Of a DNA stretch of 64,000 nt, positions 48,395 through 58,489 are shown one piece after another. Under the pieces are notes generated by a model. The model saw only the letters and a program-made list of their open reading frames with translations. It searched no databases and was not told where the DNA came from. Location: contig JAIGNY010000719.1 in the NCBI GenBank assembly GCA_020152595.1, forward strand, positions 786,001 to 850,000. Reading direction: 5' to 3'. Each line of letters opens with the position of its first letter. The first letter of the stretch is position 1. This stretch comes from Chiridota heheva. Its lineage: Eukaryota; Echinodermata; Holothuroidea; Apodida; Chiridotidae. The translations under genes and the position numbers were made by a program.

Positions 48395-51300
48395 TGTAAA
48401 ATAGCTGTTTTTGGTGCATGTGAGCTTAACAAACTGGTGCAATAGTATTGTAATTAGAAAATCCCTTCTCGAGTTTATACTTTTGAAATTTTAAACTCAA
48501 AGATACAGTGTTTAACTCTAAAATTAATGTTTATATTCATTCATTCAAAAGCTGTGTTGGTACATGTACATGCATCCACTGTAATACAGTATGTACAGAT
48601 TAAATCCAATTGAAATATTTTTTCATGAATTCACAGTAAAGTCATATGGAGAGGATATTCGTTGAAGAGCACGTTGAATTTTTCCAGGCTGTACTCAAGA
48701 TTTAGATTTACCATCCTTATTGGGGAGTGGGGAATAGGGTGGGAGGGGGGGGACTGAAATCCAAATAGGGCCAAATCAAATATAAAGTCTGTGATGTCCA
48801 AATATAATGATTGTATACTGCCGTCCATTACTGTAAATATTTATTTGACTTATTGGATAAGTTCTTTGTTCAGCATTTTTGAGACAAATTATGGTGTTCC
48901 ACATGTTCCACAGAGGTCATGTTTCAGACCCAACTTGTACATGGTATGTGAGTTTTCTCTTTAAGGTCATTGCTGCATGTTCACCACGCATCCATGGTTA
49001 TGCTAGGTGAATGATCTTGCTTTTGATAGTTTATTTATATCTTGCATTTGATGCCAGGAACTCATTTGCGGTTCATGCTGCTATCAATGACATTCAAAAC
49101 TGCTTACAGGAAGTTACAAGCACAGCCCTTTCAGAAACAAAACAAAAAGTGTTTCATTTTTAATTTGCAAATATTTTGACAATCATGCATCGTTAAAATT
49201 GTGGAGTCTGATTTAATAACTTGCATACTTATACTCAAAACACATTAATGCAAATTGTACCCACTGTACAGTACTGTACTGCTAAGAAACACTAGTGATG
49301 TTAGGAACTTACAGCTTTGTGTGCAGAGGAAAATTGTAACTAAATAGTCTACTCAAAACACATATACAGTAAGTGCAGCTTTGGGGTAAGAAAGCCACTA
49401 TTAGATAAATGTTCGACCTACATCATTCATTCAATAATCATTATGCATAGATTTTGAGAATAAATTTATACTCATGCCATATATGGGAAAAATGAACAAT
49501 CGGACAGCTATTATAAAAATGTTGTTCTATCTTTTGTGAGACTTTTAATCTAAGCTCACAATTTTACATCATCTTCAAGACTGCTTGTTAGTTGTTTGGC
49601 TAAACATGGGCATATTGAATATTACTGTACTCAATATTACCTCCATTTTTTAAAAACTTAAAAGTTTAGTTTTCAGTGATGAATAGTGCCCTTCTTAACA
49701 TTAAAGGGTTTTCCTTTGGAATACTATACTTTTACTGCTGGTTTGTTCCTTAAACTGAAACTAGTTATAACCATATATACTGAACAACATTGGGGTGAAA
49801 GAGGAGGAGGGGGAGGGGGTAAATTGGAATACTGTCTACTCTATCAGGACAGGTTCAAGAAGTATTTAAGAAAAAAACTATGGAGAAGTTCTATAAGTAA
49901 TTGTTTATTTCCTACATGTTTCAAGTGTATAACTCATTTCATTCAATTCATTATTTTATCTCACAGATGCCCAGGAGATGCAGTTTCCTCTGGAACACTT
50001 TAAACCTCTTCATTTCTATCGTCAAGGAGATGAGGCTCCCAATCATCTTCAGGATGCGAAGGCAAAGATCGTGGCTGCCGATGCGTACCTTCTCGTGACT
50101 GGAGAGTACAACCACTCAATACCACCTGGTCTTACCAACATGATCAATTTTTTTCCTGGATCAATCTTTTCATACAAGCCTTCCGGAATTGTTTGCTATT
50201 CACCGGGTTAGTAATAATAATCATAATAAAGAACATTTTGATAGCGCTTTTTCTCGAAGAGCTCAAAGGGCAATAACATTAAAAAAATTAAGTTGGTTTA
50301 AGCATTTAAGCTTTAAAAAGTTTCAAAATTGTTCAGACTTTGAATAGAAATTGGGAGATTTTATAGAGTACATGTACTGCTACATAAAAAGCTTTGTCAC
50401 CATAACCATTCTATGTCCGTGGGATGTGCAGTTAAATTTGTGTTGCAGAGCGAAGACATCTACCTTGCTCATGTCGCGAAATATCCATTTGTTAAATAGG
50501 ATCTAGACCATGTAGAGCTTTGAGAATGTATACTTAGTATTTTAAAATCAATTCTGTTTTTTGTACATGATTCCAGTGCAATTCCCTGATATATGGTGAT
50601 ATATGCTCCAGTGGTACACAGCATTTCATTCTTTTCATAAATGGTCGCCTGATTGCTTGACATCATGCATGCATGAGTGGATTCTTTTATAAAAGGTCAC
50701 CTGATTGCTTGACATCTTGCATACATAAGTAGATTCTTTTCATAAAAGGTCACCTGATTGCTTGACATCTTGCATACATAAGTGGATTCTTTTCATAAAA
50801 GGTCACCTGATTGCTTGACATCTTGCATACATAAGTGGATTCTTTTCATAAAAGGTCACCTGATTGCTTGACATGCATGTATGGGTGGATTCTTTTCATA
50901 AAAGTTCACCTGATTGCTTGACATCTTGCATACATTAGTGGATTCTTTCCATAGACGGTCACCTGATTACTTGACATCTTGCATGCATGGGTGGATTCTT
51001 TTCATAAAAGGTCACCTGATTGCTTGACATCTTGCATACATAAGTGGATTCTTTTCATAAAAGGTCACCTGATTGCTTGACATCATGCATGCATGAGTGG
51101 ATTCTTTTCATAAAAGTTCACCTGATTGCTTGACATTTTGCATACATTAGTGGATTCTTTCCATAGACGGTCACCTGATTACTTGACATCTTGCAAGCAT
51201 GGGTGGATTCTTTTCATAAAAGGTCACCTGATTGCTTGACATCTTGCATACATTAGTGGATTCTTTTCATAAAAGGTCACCTGATTGCTTGACATCTTGC

Positions 51301-54300
51301 ATGCATGGGTGGATTCTTTTCATAAAAGGTCACCTGATTGCTTGACATCTTGCATACATAAGTGGATTCTTTTCATAAAAGGTCACCTGATTGCTTGACA
51401 TCATGCATGCATGAGTAGATTCTTTTCATAAACGGTCACCTAATTGCTTGACATCTTGCATGCATGAGTGGATTCTTTTCATAAATGGTCACCTGATTGC
51501 TTGACATCTTGCATGCATGAGTGGATTCTTTTCATAAAAGGTCACCTGATTGCTTGACATCTTGCATGCATGGGTGGATTCTTGTCATAAACAGTCACCT
51601 GATTGCTTGACATCTATATGCATGACTTGATTCTTTTCATAAACTGTCGCTTGATTGCTTAACATCTTGCATACATAAGTGGATTCTTTTCATAAAAGGT
51701 CACCTGATTGCTTGACATCATGCATGCATGAGTAGATTCTTTTCATAAACGGTCACCTAATTGCTTGACATCTTGCATGCATGAGTGGATTCTTTTCATA
51801 AATGGTCACCTGATTGCTTGACATCTTGCATGCATAAGTGGATTCTTGTCATAAACAGTCACCTGATTGCTTGACATCTATATGCATGACTTGATTCTTT
51901 TCATAAACTGTCGCTTGATTGCTTAACATCTTGCTTGCAAGAGTGGATTTGGGAATTTAAAGGAACACTAGGTTGAAGTGTTAGTTAAAGAATTATTGGA
52001 AATGATTAAGAAATGTTGGATTTACATCATCAATTATAGAGGTCTGCTTTTTACGGATATCACAAATTTACCCATAAGGTTCATAGGGTGCTATAGCGCA
52101 AGCGGATGAGAGCATATGACACCCTCTGGATTGAACGCCACTCCCTCCACTCCACTCCACTCCACTCATTTTACAGCTGAGTGAATTAGAGCAAGTAGAT
52201 TAAAGTGTCTTCTTCAAGGAAACAATGCAGCACTTGCATGGAGGCTCAACATACGAGCATGACTCCTTAACCACTGAGCCACTGCACCACCTTAATCACT
52301 GAGCCACTGCACCTCAACCACTGAGCCACTGCACCTCCTAATCACTGAGCCACTACACCTAAACCACTGAGCCACTCACCTTAAGCACTGAGCCACTGCA
52401 CCTTAAGCACTGAGCCACTGCACTGAGCCACTGCACCTCAACCACTGAGCCACTGCACCTCCTTAATTACTGAGCCACTACACCTAAACCACTGAGCCAC
52501 TACACCTTAACCACTGAACCACTACACCTTAACCAGTGAGCCACTACACCTTAACCACTGAGCCACTACACCTTAACCACTGAGCCACTGCACCTCAATA
52601 GCTGAGCCACTGCACCTCCTTAACCACTGTACCTCTGAGCCGATGTGTGAGGGTGGTATTATTTAAATATACATTAATTGCCTGTGACGGTACTGATAGA
52701 CAACGAATGTTCAAATGAACCATAGTCATTTCTAATGAGTACTTTTTGTATTTTTCAATAACACCTGTATTAACAATGAGATCTTTGCTATTTCCAAATT
52801 TTCATGAATTAGCTTTAAAAAATAATGAAGGAGCAATTCTGTAAAGCTTTCTATGTTTATTTAGAATTCTGGATGCAGACATCGACTATCCCATAAAGGT
52901 GACAGCTATAAATCCTATAACAAACTCCACAACATCCAGTCCACCATTCCGGCCAAACCCATTCTTCACAATCTCTCTTGTGAATACAACACCACAGGGT
53001 TGGCCAAAGACAGTCCCACCTCCTTAGTGACTGCCCCACCCCTCTGCAATAATTGGCACTACTGCCCCTTCACTGTCTAGCATGTCCTCATCGACTGCCC
53101 TGTACAACCTCCCCAGACCTTTCTTCACTCCTTACAATTCAATTGTCGAACTCTTCCAGAGAAACTTTCCGGATAAAATGATCTCCTTTCTTTATCATGC
53201 CTTCCTTTACAGCTATTTTTAGTCTCTCTCTCTCTCTCCCTCCCCTCCTCCTCCCCCCTCCCCTCCTCCTCCTCTTCCTCCTCCTCCTCCTCCCCCCCCT
53301 CCTCCTCTTCATCTCCTCCTCCTCCTCCTCCCCTCCTCTTCATCTCCTCTTCCCCCCCTCCCCTTCCCCCCTCCTCCTCCCCCTTCTCCCCCTCCCCCTC
53401 CTCCCCCTCCCCCTCCTCATCCCCCTCTTCATCCCGTCCTCCCCCTCTCCCGTTCTTTCTTTTTTTTTCACCCCATTGAACTTCCTGTTATGAACATATC
53501 TTCATGTCTATTGGCTTAAGCTTTTCTCAGATAATTCCTCTGACTTTTTTTCGTATCTAGGCTATGATATAATCTAACCTCTCGGGCACAATTTGACCTT
53601 TGCTGTTGTGGTGCTGTTAAGCCTCACCAAACAAATTATATATCTTGCAAAGACCTTGAGTATCTTTAAGTCTGTATCTGAATTGGATCATAACACTTTA
53701 CAGGCAACATAACTTAATGGAGACATAAAGTGTGACATAATTTTAATTTTATTTGATAGAATTAAAAAAACAAGTCTTGTGACCAAGTTTCATACCTTCT
53801 GAAGCAATCTGACACTTTTTTTGTAATCAAATTGTTTAATTCTGGTACTAAAATGGGAGCTGCCATTTTGATTTCAAAACATGCAGAATATGATGTCATC
53901 AGCCCAGCAGGATGTTGGAATGCTTTGTATTTCTTGATAATCTATCTCAAGTTTTCTAGCTTATGAAAAGTTATTTTCTTTTGTAATGGTCAAGGACATA
54001 TTTGTACACACATGAGATTATGAAATTATGTTGTTGAAACTTTGTGTCACATCATTTGGGAATAAAAACTCATAAATTTGATAAAGAAATGTCCTGTAGG
54101 GGAAGTAATATCACCATGCAGAAGATTAAAATTCTGAATTGAACAAAATGGCAGCCTCCATGTGTTGACTTCAAACATGAATAACTTGAGATAGGAATAA
54201 GATTTTGACTTGCTGTTTTTAGCTCAACCAACCAACACAGTGTGTTGGGTTGAGATTATAAAATTGTAAAGTAGTTTCACTTTTTGACCTTTAAGATGTT

Positions 54301-57300
54301 TAAACTTTTTCGTGTTAATACCTCTGGTCTTGAAATTTCGGCTCATAGAAGATGTTATCTTAAATCTAATCCTTGTATTTTGTTAATTGTAATTTTGTAG
54401 TTGTGCAATTTTTTCATACTTTTGAGATTTATGGAGATATCCCATGGTGTCATGTTTCACACATGCACCTTTCAGGCATTTTCTTTCATTATCAAACTTC
54501 CCATCGTGCATGAACAGACTTCAGGTAATTAACCAACTTTCATGATCAAACTGCCCATCGTGCATAAATAGACATCAGGTAATTAACCAACTTTCATGAT
54601 CAAACTGCCCATTGTGCATGAATAGACCTCAGGTAATTAACCAACTTTCATGATCAAACTGCCCATCGTGCATAAATAGACATCGGCTAATTAACCAACT
54701 TTAATGATCAGACTGCCCATTGTGCATGAATAGACATCGGCTGAATACTTCATTATATGATCCATTACTTTTTTGAAACAGATACTATTTAAAAAGTCCT
54801 TAAATTCCTTATCTCTAGAGATATTGTTTCCAGTAATGATACTCATTCTTGTTCAATTGCATTGACAACTTTCATGAAACTTTCATAAAAATTTCATGAA
54901 ATTTTTTGAAACTTTCATGGAAAATGAAATATCTATATGAATAGGCAGCTTGAGCTTAAATTGACTTTATTGTGAGCTTTACTGCAAGAAAATATGTTAC
55001 AAAACATGCGATAGCATCAGGAACCTATACAGTCATGATGGTGTGTGTATGTGGGTGTGGGTGTGTATAATGTGTGTGTGTGTGTGTGTAACAGCCGGCT
55101 TGTAAACACAATATTTTATGAACGGTACACTGGATGTATGTCATATGCGGTACAGAGTTAGCCCATGGTCTGTAGAAATGTCCTATTGTTTTTGATGGTG
55201 ATGTCATGCATATTTAGTAGGCAGGGCTTAATGTAAAAATCTTGAAATGTTCATAATGTAACAACCACATATCTGTTTTGTTTTATATTTGGTATAATTA
55301 TGATGTTAGCTGGTGTGTACATACATGTTCATGATGTAATAATGCTGAATTTCATTAATATGCATAGTGGGTGGGGCTTAATATGATTTTGCTGAAAAGA
55401 GCTTATAAACACGGTATCTCAAGAACTGTACACTGGATTTATATCATATGTGGTATACATAGCCCATGGTCTATAGATGTGCCCTACTGTTTGTGATGAT
55501 GATATCATGCATATTAATGAGTAGGTGGGGCTTAAAGTGAAAATCTTGAAATGTTCATTTTGTTAACAACCACATGTCTGTTTTCTTTCATGTTTGGTAT
55601 ATTAATGATGTTAAGTTGTGTGTACATCTTCATGATGTAAAAATTGTTGAATTTTATATACATTGTGGGCGGGGCAGCGTTCACATTAGGATTTTAGATT
55701 TGGGGGAATTTCTCTTTGAAGAAATAACAGAAATACCAAAAGAGGCCTATGGAATACCACCGAAAATGTCAAACTATGGCTCAAAAATGCCAAAAATAAT
55801 GACTGGGAAATTTGGCCTTAAATTTGGTATTTTCTGGGATTTTATTGAAACTTTTTGCTGCGGAAATTCCCCCTCCCTTCAATTACTTTTTAGCGGAAAT
55901 TTTGTAATATGTGCAAGAATCCCGCAATCCCGCACCTTAATGTGACCCTGGGGCGGGGTTTAATATGATTTTGCTGAAAAGAGAGTGTAAACACGAAAGT
56001 TCAAGAAGAGTAAACCGGAGTACACAGATAGCCCATGGTCTGCAGAAATTGCCTTATCTTTGTGGTGGTGATTTCATGCATACTAATAAATGGGCAGGGC
56101 TTAAAGTGAAAATTTTGAAAAAGTGATAAATGAGCAAGCTGGGTGTCTGTTTTGCGCCATATTGGGCATAATAATTTTGTTGGTTATTGTGTACATGCTT
56201 ATGTTATCGACAGGCGTCATTAATACGCATGGTGGGCATGGTTTAACGTGAAAGTGCTAAATGATGTAAACACCATAAACGATATATCAGATTTATGCTA
56301 TATGTGGTACACAGATGGGTTATGGTCTGTACATGTGTTCTAAGGTTGTGGTAGTGATGTCATGAATGCTAATGAGTAGGCGGGGCTTGCTGACAAATTC
56401 TTGATATAGGATAAATGAGCAATCATTTTTGCATCATGCTTGCTTTGATGGAGTTGTTAATTATTGTGGAAATGCTAATGTTGTCAACATTTTTATTGAT
56501 CTGCATGGTGGATGTGATTTATGAATAAATATGAAAATATTTTATGATATGCAATTACATGACAATTAATACAATTTTGCAGATCAATCAGCTGATGAAA
56601 AAGCATCGGAACCACAAAACCTTTTAGTTCTGGTTAATTTATAGGCCTTGCTTTAATAAACAACAGAAATTTGATATAAATTTTGTGACATCACAACCAT
56701 AAAACCTATAAATCTCCTTATGTTAAGTTGTTAACTTATAGTTTCTCAAATTTCCGCCAATGTTATTTGAATGGGAGCAGTTGAATATGACAAAGTTTTG
56801 AACTTAGATCTCCATCATATATTCCAGCTCAATCAAAGTATAGCAGGCATGATGAATAACTCTGGCTATACATTTTAGTCTATTGCACCCAAATTCACCA
56901 AAGTATTTATAACTCACTGATGAAAACATCCTTTTAAAAGTTCAAATGAATCCTCAGCCCCACATTACTTGCATGACTTGGCCCTGCAGTAATCAAATCC
57001 ACAACACCTGGCCCTTCACAATAAGTTCCATTGTGTGCATATATATGATTGGGAGTAATAACTGAAGTGTAAAATCACTGCACTATTTGTGGTGGGTTTC
57101 CTAATTGCTTCTAACAGTCTGAAAGTTATACCTGCTGAAATTTAGGTTCTTGCGGGTGAAAAGACTGAAAATTTGTAGCAAGGATTGGGAGTAATGGAGA
57201 AACTGGTCAGTTTTATGATTTTCTGTAACTGAAATTTTGGACAGAAATATAAAAAATTGCATTAAAAAGTTCTTAACTACAAACCAATTAATATCTTCTT

Positions 57301-58238
57301 ATTAAAAGCATGGCACATTATTTCAAAAGACTAGGGACTTGACATCAATAACTTTCATCACGCCATCTTTCTCTTTTGTTGATAACAAATCACCATCACT
57401 GGCTGGACACTCAAAAACTGCTCAAAATTTAAAGGGTTGAGCATCTGCATCAGTGATGCTCTGGTTGGTAATTGGTTTAGATTTTTATTCTTTATCATAT
57501 GAACTAAGGATTGTATAAGACGTTATATCTCCTTTAAGCATGACTTAAAGGATTATTTCAGTGGTCAAGCAAGTCCATCTTATATAAAAGGGAACTTTAA
57601 AAGAGACAAAATTCGCCAGTGCACCACAACTGGTTACAAAACTTGGTTGTCGATGAACCTGTGTTTCCGGGTTGAAATAGCATTTGTACTATCATAACCG
57701 GATGAGTTTAAAGTAATTTTTGTTCAACTCTTAGACAAAATTGATGTAAGTTTAAAGTTTTGTATCATTGATGTAGAAACGACTGAATTTAGACTAGTTG
57801 CGACATCACATCCTCAGATTCCTCAAAGTCTTTATGTATTCTATCATATTTTTTTCTCCGATTTTGTGGCTTAAAAACCATTGGATAAGTCGGGAAAGTA
57901 GTAAAACTGAATCTTATAGGGTATTTATAATTCACCACCTGAAGAAAGTTTGAGGAAAATAATTTAAAAAGACAAAAAACTAATAATTTGTGTTGTTTCT
58001 TTGCAGGTATTTTGGTGGAATGCGAGCTGCAATTCAGCTGCGAGCATTCCTGTCAGAGATCGGCTGCATCAGCGTTTCAAATATCTTTGGAATTCCACAA
58101 GTGACCAAAATGATTGATGAGAACGGTACATCTCTTGACAAGCACATGGAAAGTGGTGCTAAGAAAATACTGGACCAACTTGAGTGGCATGCATGGGCGA
58201 TGAAAAATCACAGGGAGAAAGTTGGATTACCTAAGTAG
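47160..58238 (+). CDS. Flavodoxin-like NADPH-dependent FMN reductase, three exons
   Basis: Exons 47160-47295, 49967-50206 and 58007-58238 give about 202 residues, the usual length for the FMN_red family. The family reduces flavin or quinones with NADPH, using FMN bound in a flavodoxin fold in the cytosol. Seen: a phosphate loop LFLGTYRENRTG in exon 1. Exon 2 has FPLEHFKPLHFY, then VTGEYNHSIPPGLTNMINFF and KPSGIVCYSPG. Exon 3 has FGGMRAAIQLRAFLSEIGC and SNIFGIPQV, ending LPK-TAG. I chose ATG 47160 because TTAACAG just before it looks like a splice acceptor of a 5'UTR exon, and AAAAATGG is a good start context. The exon 1-2 join is in phase. The exon 2-3 join is one base short (total 608 nt), where TTTT in exon 3 would have to be TTTTT to give SPGIFGGM. 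Real frameshift or sequencing error is undecided. Confidence 0.85.
47312..47592. mobile_element. MITE with 33-bp near-perfect terminal inverted repeats
   Basis: TTTAAAGGAAAGGTATTGTC ... CCATAAATAAATT at the left end and its complement with one mismatch at the right end (AATTTATTTATGGGACGATA ... CTTTAAA). Weaker pairing continues another 50 bp inward. It sits 16 bp after the exon 1 donor of the FMN reductase gene. No coding capacity. Confidence 0.88.
47690..48312 (+). mobile_element. CR1/L2-like LINE 3' end, broken
   Basis: Frames together read IQRLQRYRTGRLSLTAVLQS, then LKELHWLPVRERITFKIL (frame change near 47870), VYVYECLHGTSPGYLSSCLS, NSFKLLKSASNRTFSYFAPK and NWNTLTVFIRESDSLGKFKK, ending at TAA 48189-48191. 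This is the extreme C-terminus of a LINE reverse transcriptase, followed by a short 3'UTR (AGTGGCGCTTTATAAATGCC) that leads into an ATGT repeat tail. Lies in intron 1 of the FMN reductase. Confidence 0.85.
48313..48393. repeat. (ATGT)n microsatellite tail of the LINE
   Basis: About 20 perfect ATGT units directly after the LINE 3'UTR, as expected for LINE clades that end in short tandem repeats instead of poly(A). Confidence 0.95.
48394..49966. other. Rest of FMN reductase intron 1
   Basis: Begins with AATGTAAAATAGCTGTTTTTGGTGCATGTGAGCTTAACAA, a near copy of 47624-47665 on the other side of the LINE. Then unique AT-rich sequence with a G run (48742-48752) and GGAGGAGGGGGAGGGGG (49803-49819). 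The intron ends TTTATCTCACAG. Confidence 0.6.
50207..50630. other. Start of FMN reductase intron 2
   Basis: Donor GTTAGT at 50207. AT-rich with no recognised feature up to the 53-bp array. Confidence 0.5.
50635..51945. repeat. 53-bp minisatellite, about 25 copies
   Basis: Unit GTGGATTCTTTTCATAAAAGGTCACCTGATTGCTTGACATCTTGCATACATAA with variants GCATGCATGAG and TATATGCATGACTTG. Some runs of several units repeat as blocks: 51350-51590 is echoed at 51670-51890. That is evidence of higher-order duplication. Inside intron 2 of the FMN reductase. Confidence 0.95.
52172..52290. repeat. Dispersed SINE-like repeat, copy 2
   Basis: TTTTACAGCTGAGTGAATTAGAGCAAGTAG ... AAAGTGTCTTCTTCAAGGAAACAATGCAGC ... 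GAGCATGACTCCTTAACCACTGAGCCACTGCA matches 14335-14470. A CTCCA run precedes it (52141-52165). Confidence 0.7.
52255..52640. repeat. ~22-bp minisatellite grown from the SINE end
   Basis: About 17 copies of TTAACCACTGAGCCACTACACC with variable length. The first unit is the last part of the SINE-like repeat (CCACTGAGCCACTGCACC), so the array appears to have grown from the SINE's own 3' end. Confidence 0.85.
52641..52865. other. Spacer in FMN reductase intron 2
   Basis: AT-rich unique sequence between the 22-bp array and the LINE copy. Nothing recognised. Confidence 0.4.
52866..53640 (+). mobile_element. RNase-H LINE, copy 2, 5' truncated, with expanded CT tract
   Basis: Matches the end of the copy at 37108. 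ACAAACTCCACAACATCCAGTCCACCATTCCGGCC (52920-52955) parallels 37738-37775, the zinc-finger-like CNNWHYCPFTV region parallels copy 1, and the tail CTCTCGGGCACAATTTGACC ... GTTGTGGTGCTGTTAAGCC (53579-53622) is nearly identical. Between them the C/T-rich 3'UTR of copy 1 has grown into a CTCC/CTTC tract (53221-53460). RNase H is absent from this copy. Confidence 0.85.
53221..53460. repeat. CT-rich polypyrimidine tract (CTC/CCTCCT)n
   Basis: About 240 bp of almost pure pyrimidine with mirror-repeat character, able in principle to form triplex DNA. The Glu-rich and Pro/Leu-rich open frames over it are compositional. Confidence 0.95.
53641..54485. repeat. Dispersed repeat, second copy of 45276-45530, and flanks
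   Basis: 54035-54215 carries ACTTTGTGTCACATCATTTGGGAATAAAAAC ... GAATTGAACAAAATGGCAGCC ... ATGAATAACTTGAGATA, matching the copy after the 17-bp array. The rest is AT-rich without a gene. Confidence 0.7.
54486..54745. repeat. 54-bp minisatellite, about 5 copies
   Basis: Unit GCCCATCGTGCATAAATAGACATCAGGTAATTAACCAACTTTCATGATCAAACT, with ATCGGCTAATT and TTGTGCATGA variants in later copies. Confidence 0.92.
55038..55090. repeat. (GT)n microsatellite
   Basis: Interrupted TGTGTG/GGGTGTG tract of about 50 bp. Confidence 0.9.
55195..56640. repeat. Dispersed repeat, region B, about four ~310-bp modules
   Basis: Each module carries GGGGCTTAA, a temperate ATTTTGCTGAAAAGAGC word, ACATAGCCCATGGTCT and TGATGTCATGCATATTAATGAGTAGG, starting near 55205, 55510, 56060 and 56385. 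An unrelated ~260 bp piece (55680-55945) with an open frame lies inside one module. The end (CATCGGAACCACAAAACCTTTT) equals the end of region A at 43928. Confidence 0.75.
56860..57200. repeat. Dispersed repeat, plus orientation, paired with 61600-61950
   Basis: TTATAACTCACTGATGAAAACATCCTTTTAAAAG ... GGCCCTTCACAATAAGTTCCATTGTGTGCATATA ... GTGGTGGGTTTCCTAATTGCTTCTAACAGTC is present as its complement at 61690-61890. In intron 2 of the FMN reductase. Confidence 0.85.
57545..57960. mobile_element. Second copy of the fold-back family, next to FMN reductase exon 3
   Basis: Begins GATTATTTCAGTGGTCAAGCAAGTCCATCTTAT and contains GTAGAAACGACTGAATTTAG ... CCTCAGATTCCTCAAAGTCTTTATGTATT ... CACCTGAAGAAAGTTTGAGG, matching the left arm and loop of 46110-46655. 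The right arm is not seen. It ends about 45 bp before the exon 3 acceptor, with a novel insert in the first third (57600-57770). Confidence 0.75.
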
Positions 58239-58489
58239 ATAACAATAGGAAGAAATAAATGGCTAAAGTGTGGTGGCATGGGTAGTGTATATTTTGTAGT
58301 TAGTAGTAGTAATCTTGCAAGGTCCGAAGGCATGTACAATTTTTGCAAATTGGTATGTTGTCCTGAAAAGATACTTCTTAGAAACTTCTTGAGAGTTAAG
58401 GAGGAGCTGAGTGAAGTGAATGAGAGAACAGCTGGTCAAACATCCAATCTCAAAAAAGGAAGAAATAACCCCTACCCTGGGGCTCACAC

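Noticed and set aside
53125..53493. Glu-rich and Pro/Leu-rich open frames
   Set aside because: Shadows of the polypyrimidine tract.
55574..55945. 123-codon plus-strand open frame in dispersed repeat region B
   Set aside because: Lies inside repeat modules, has no domain, and is not shared by the other modules.
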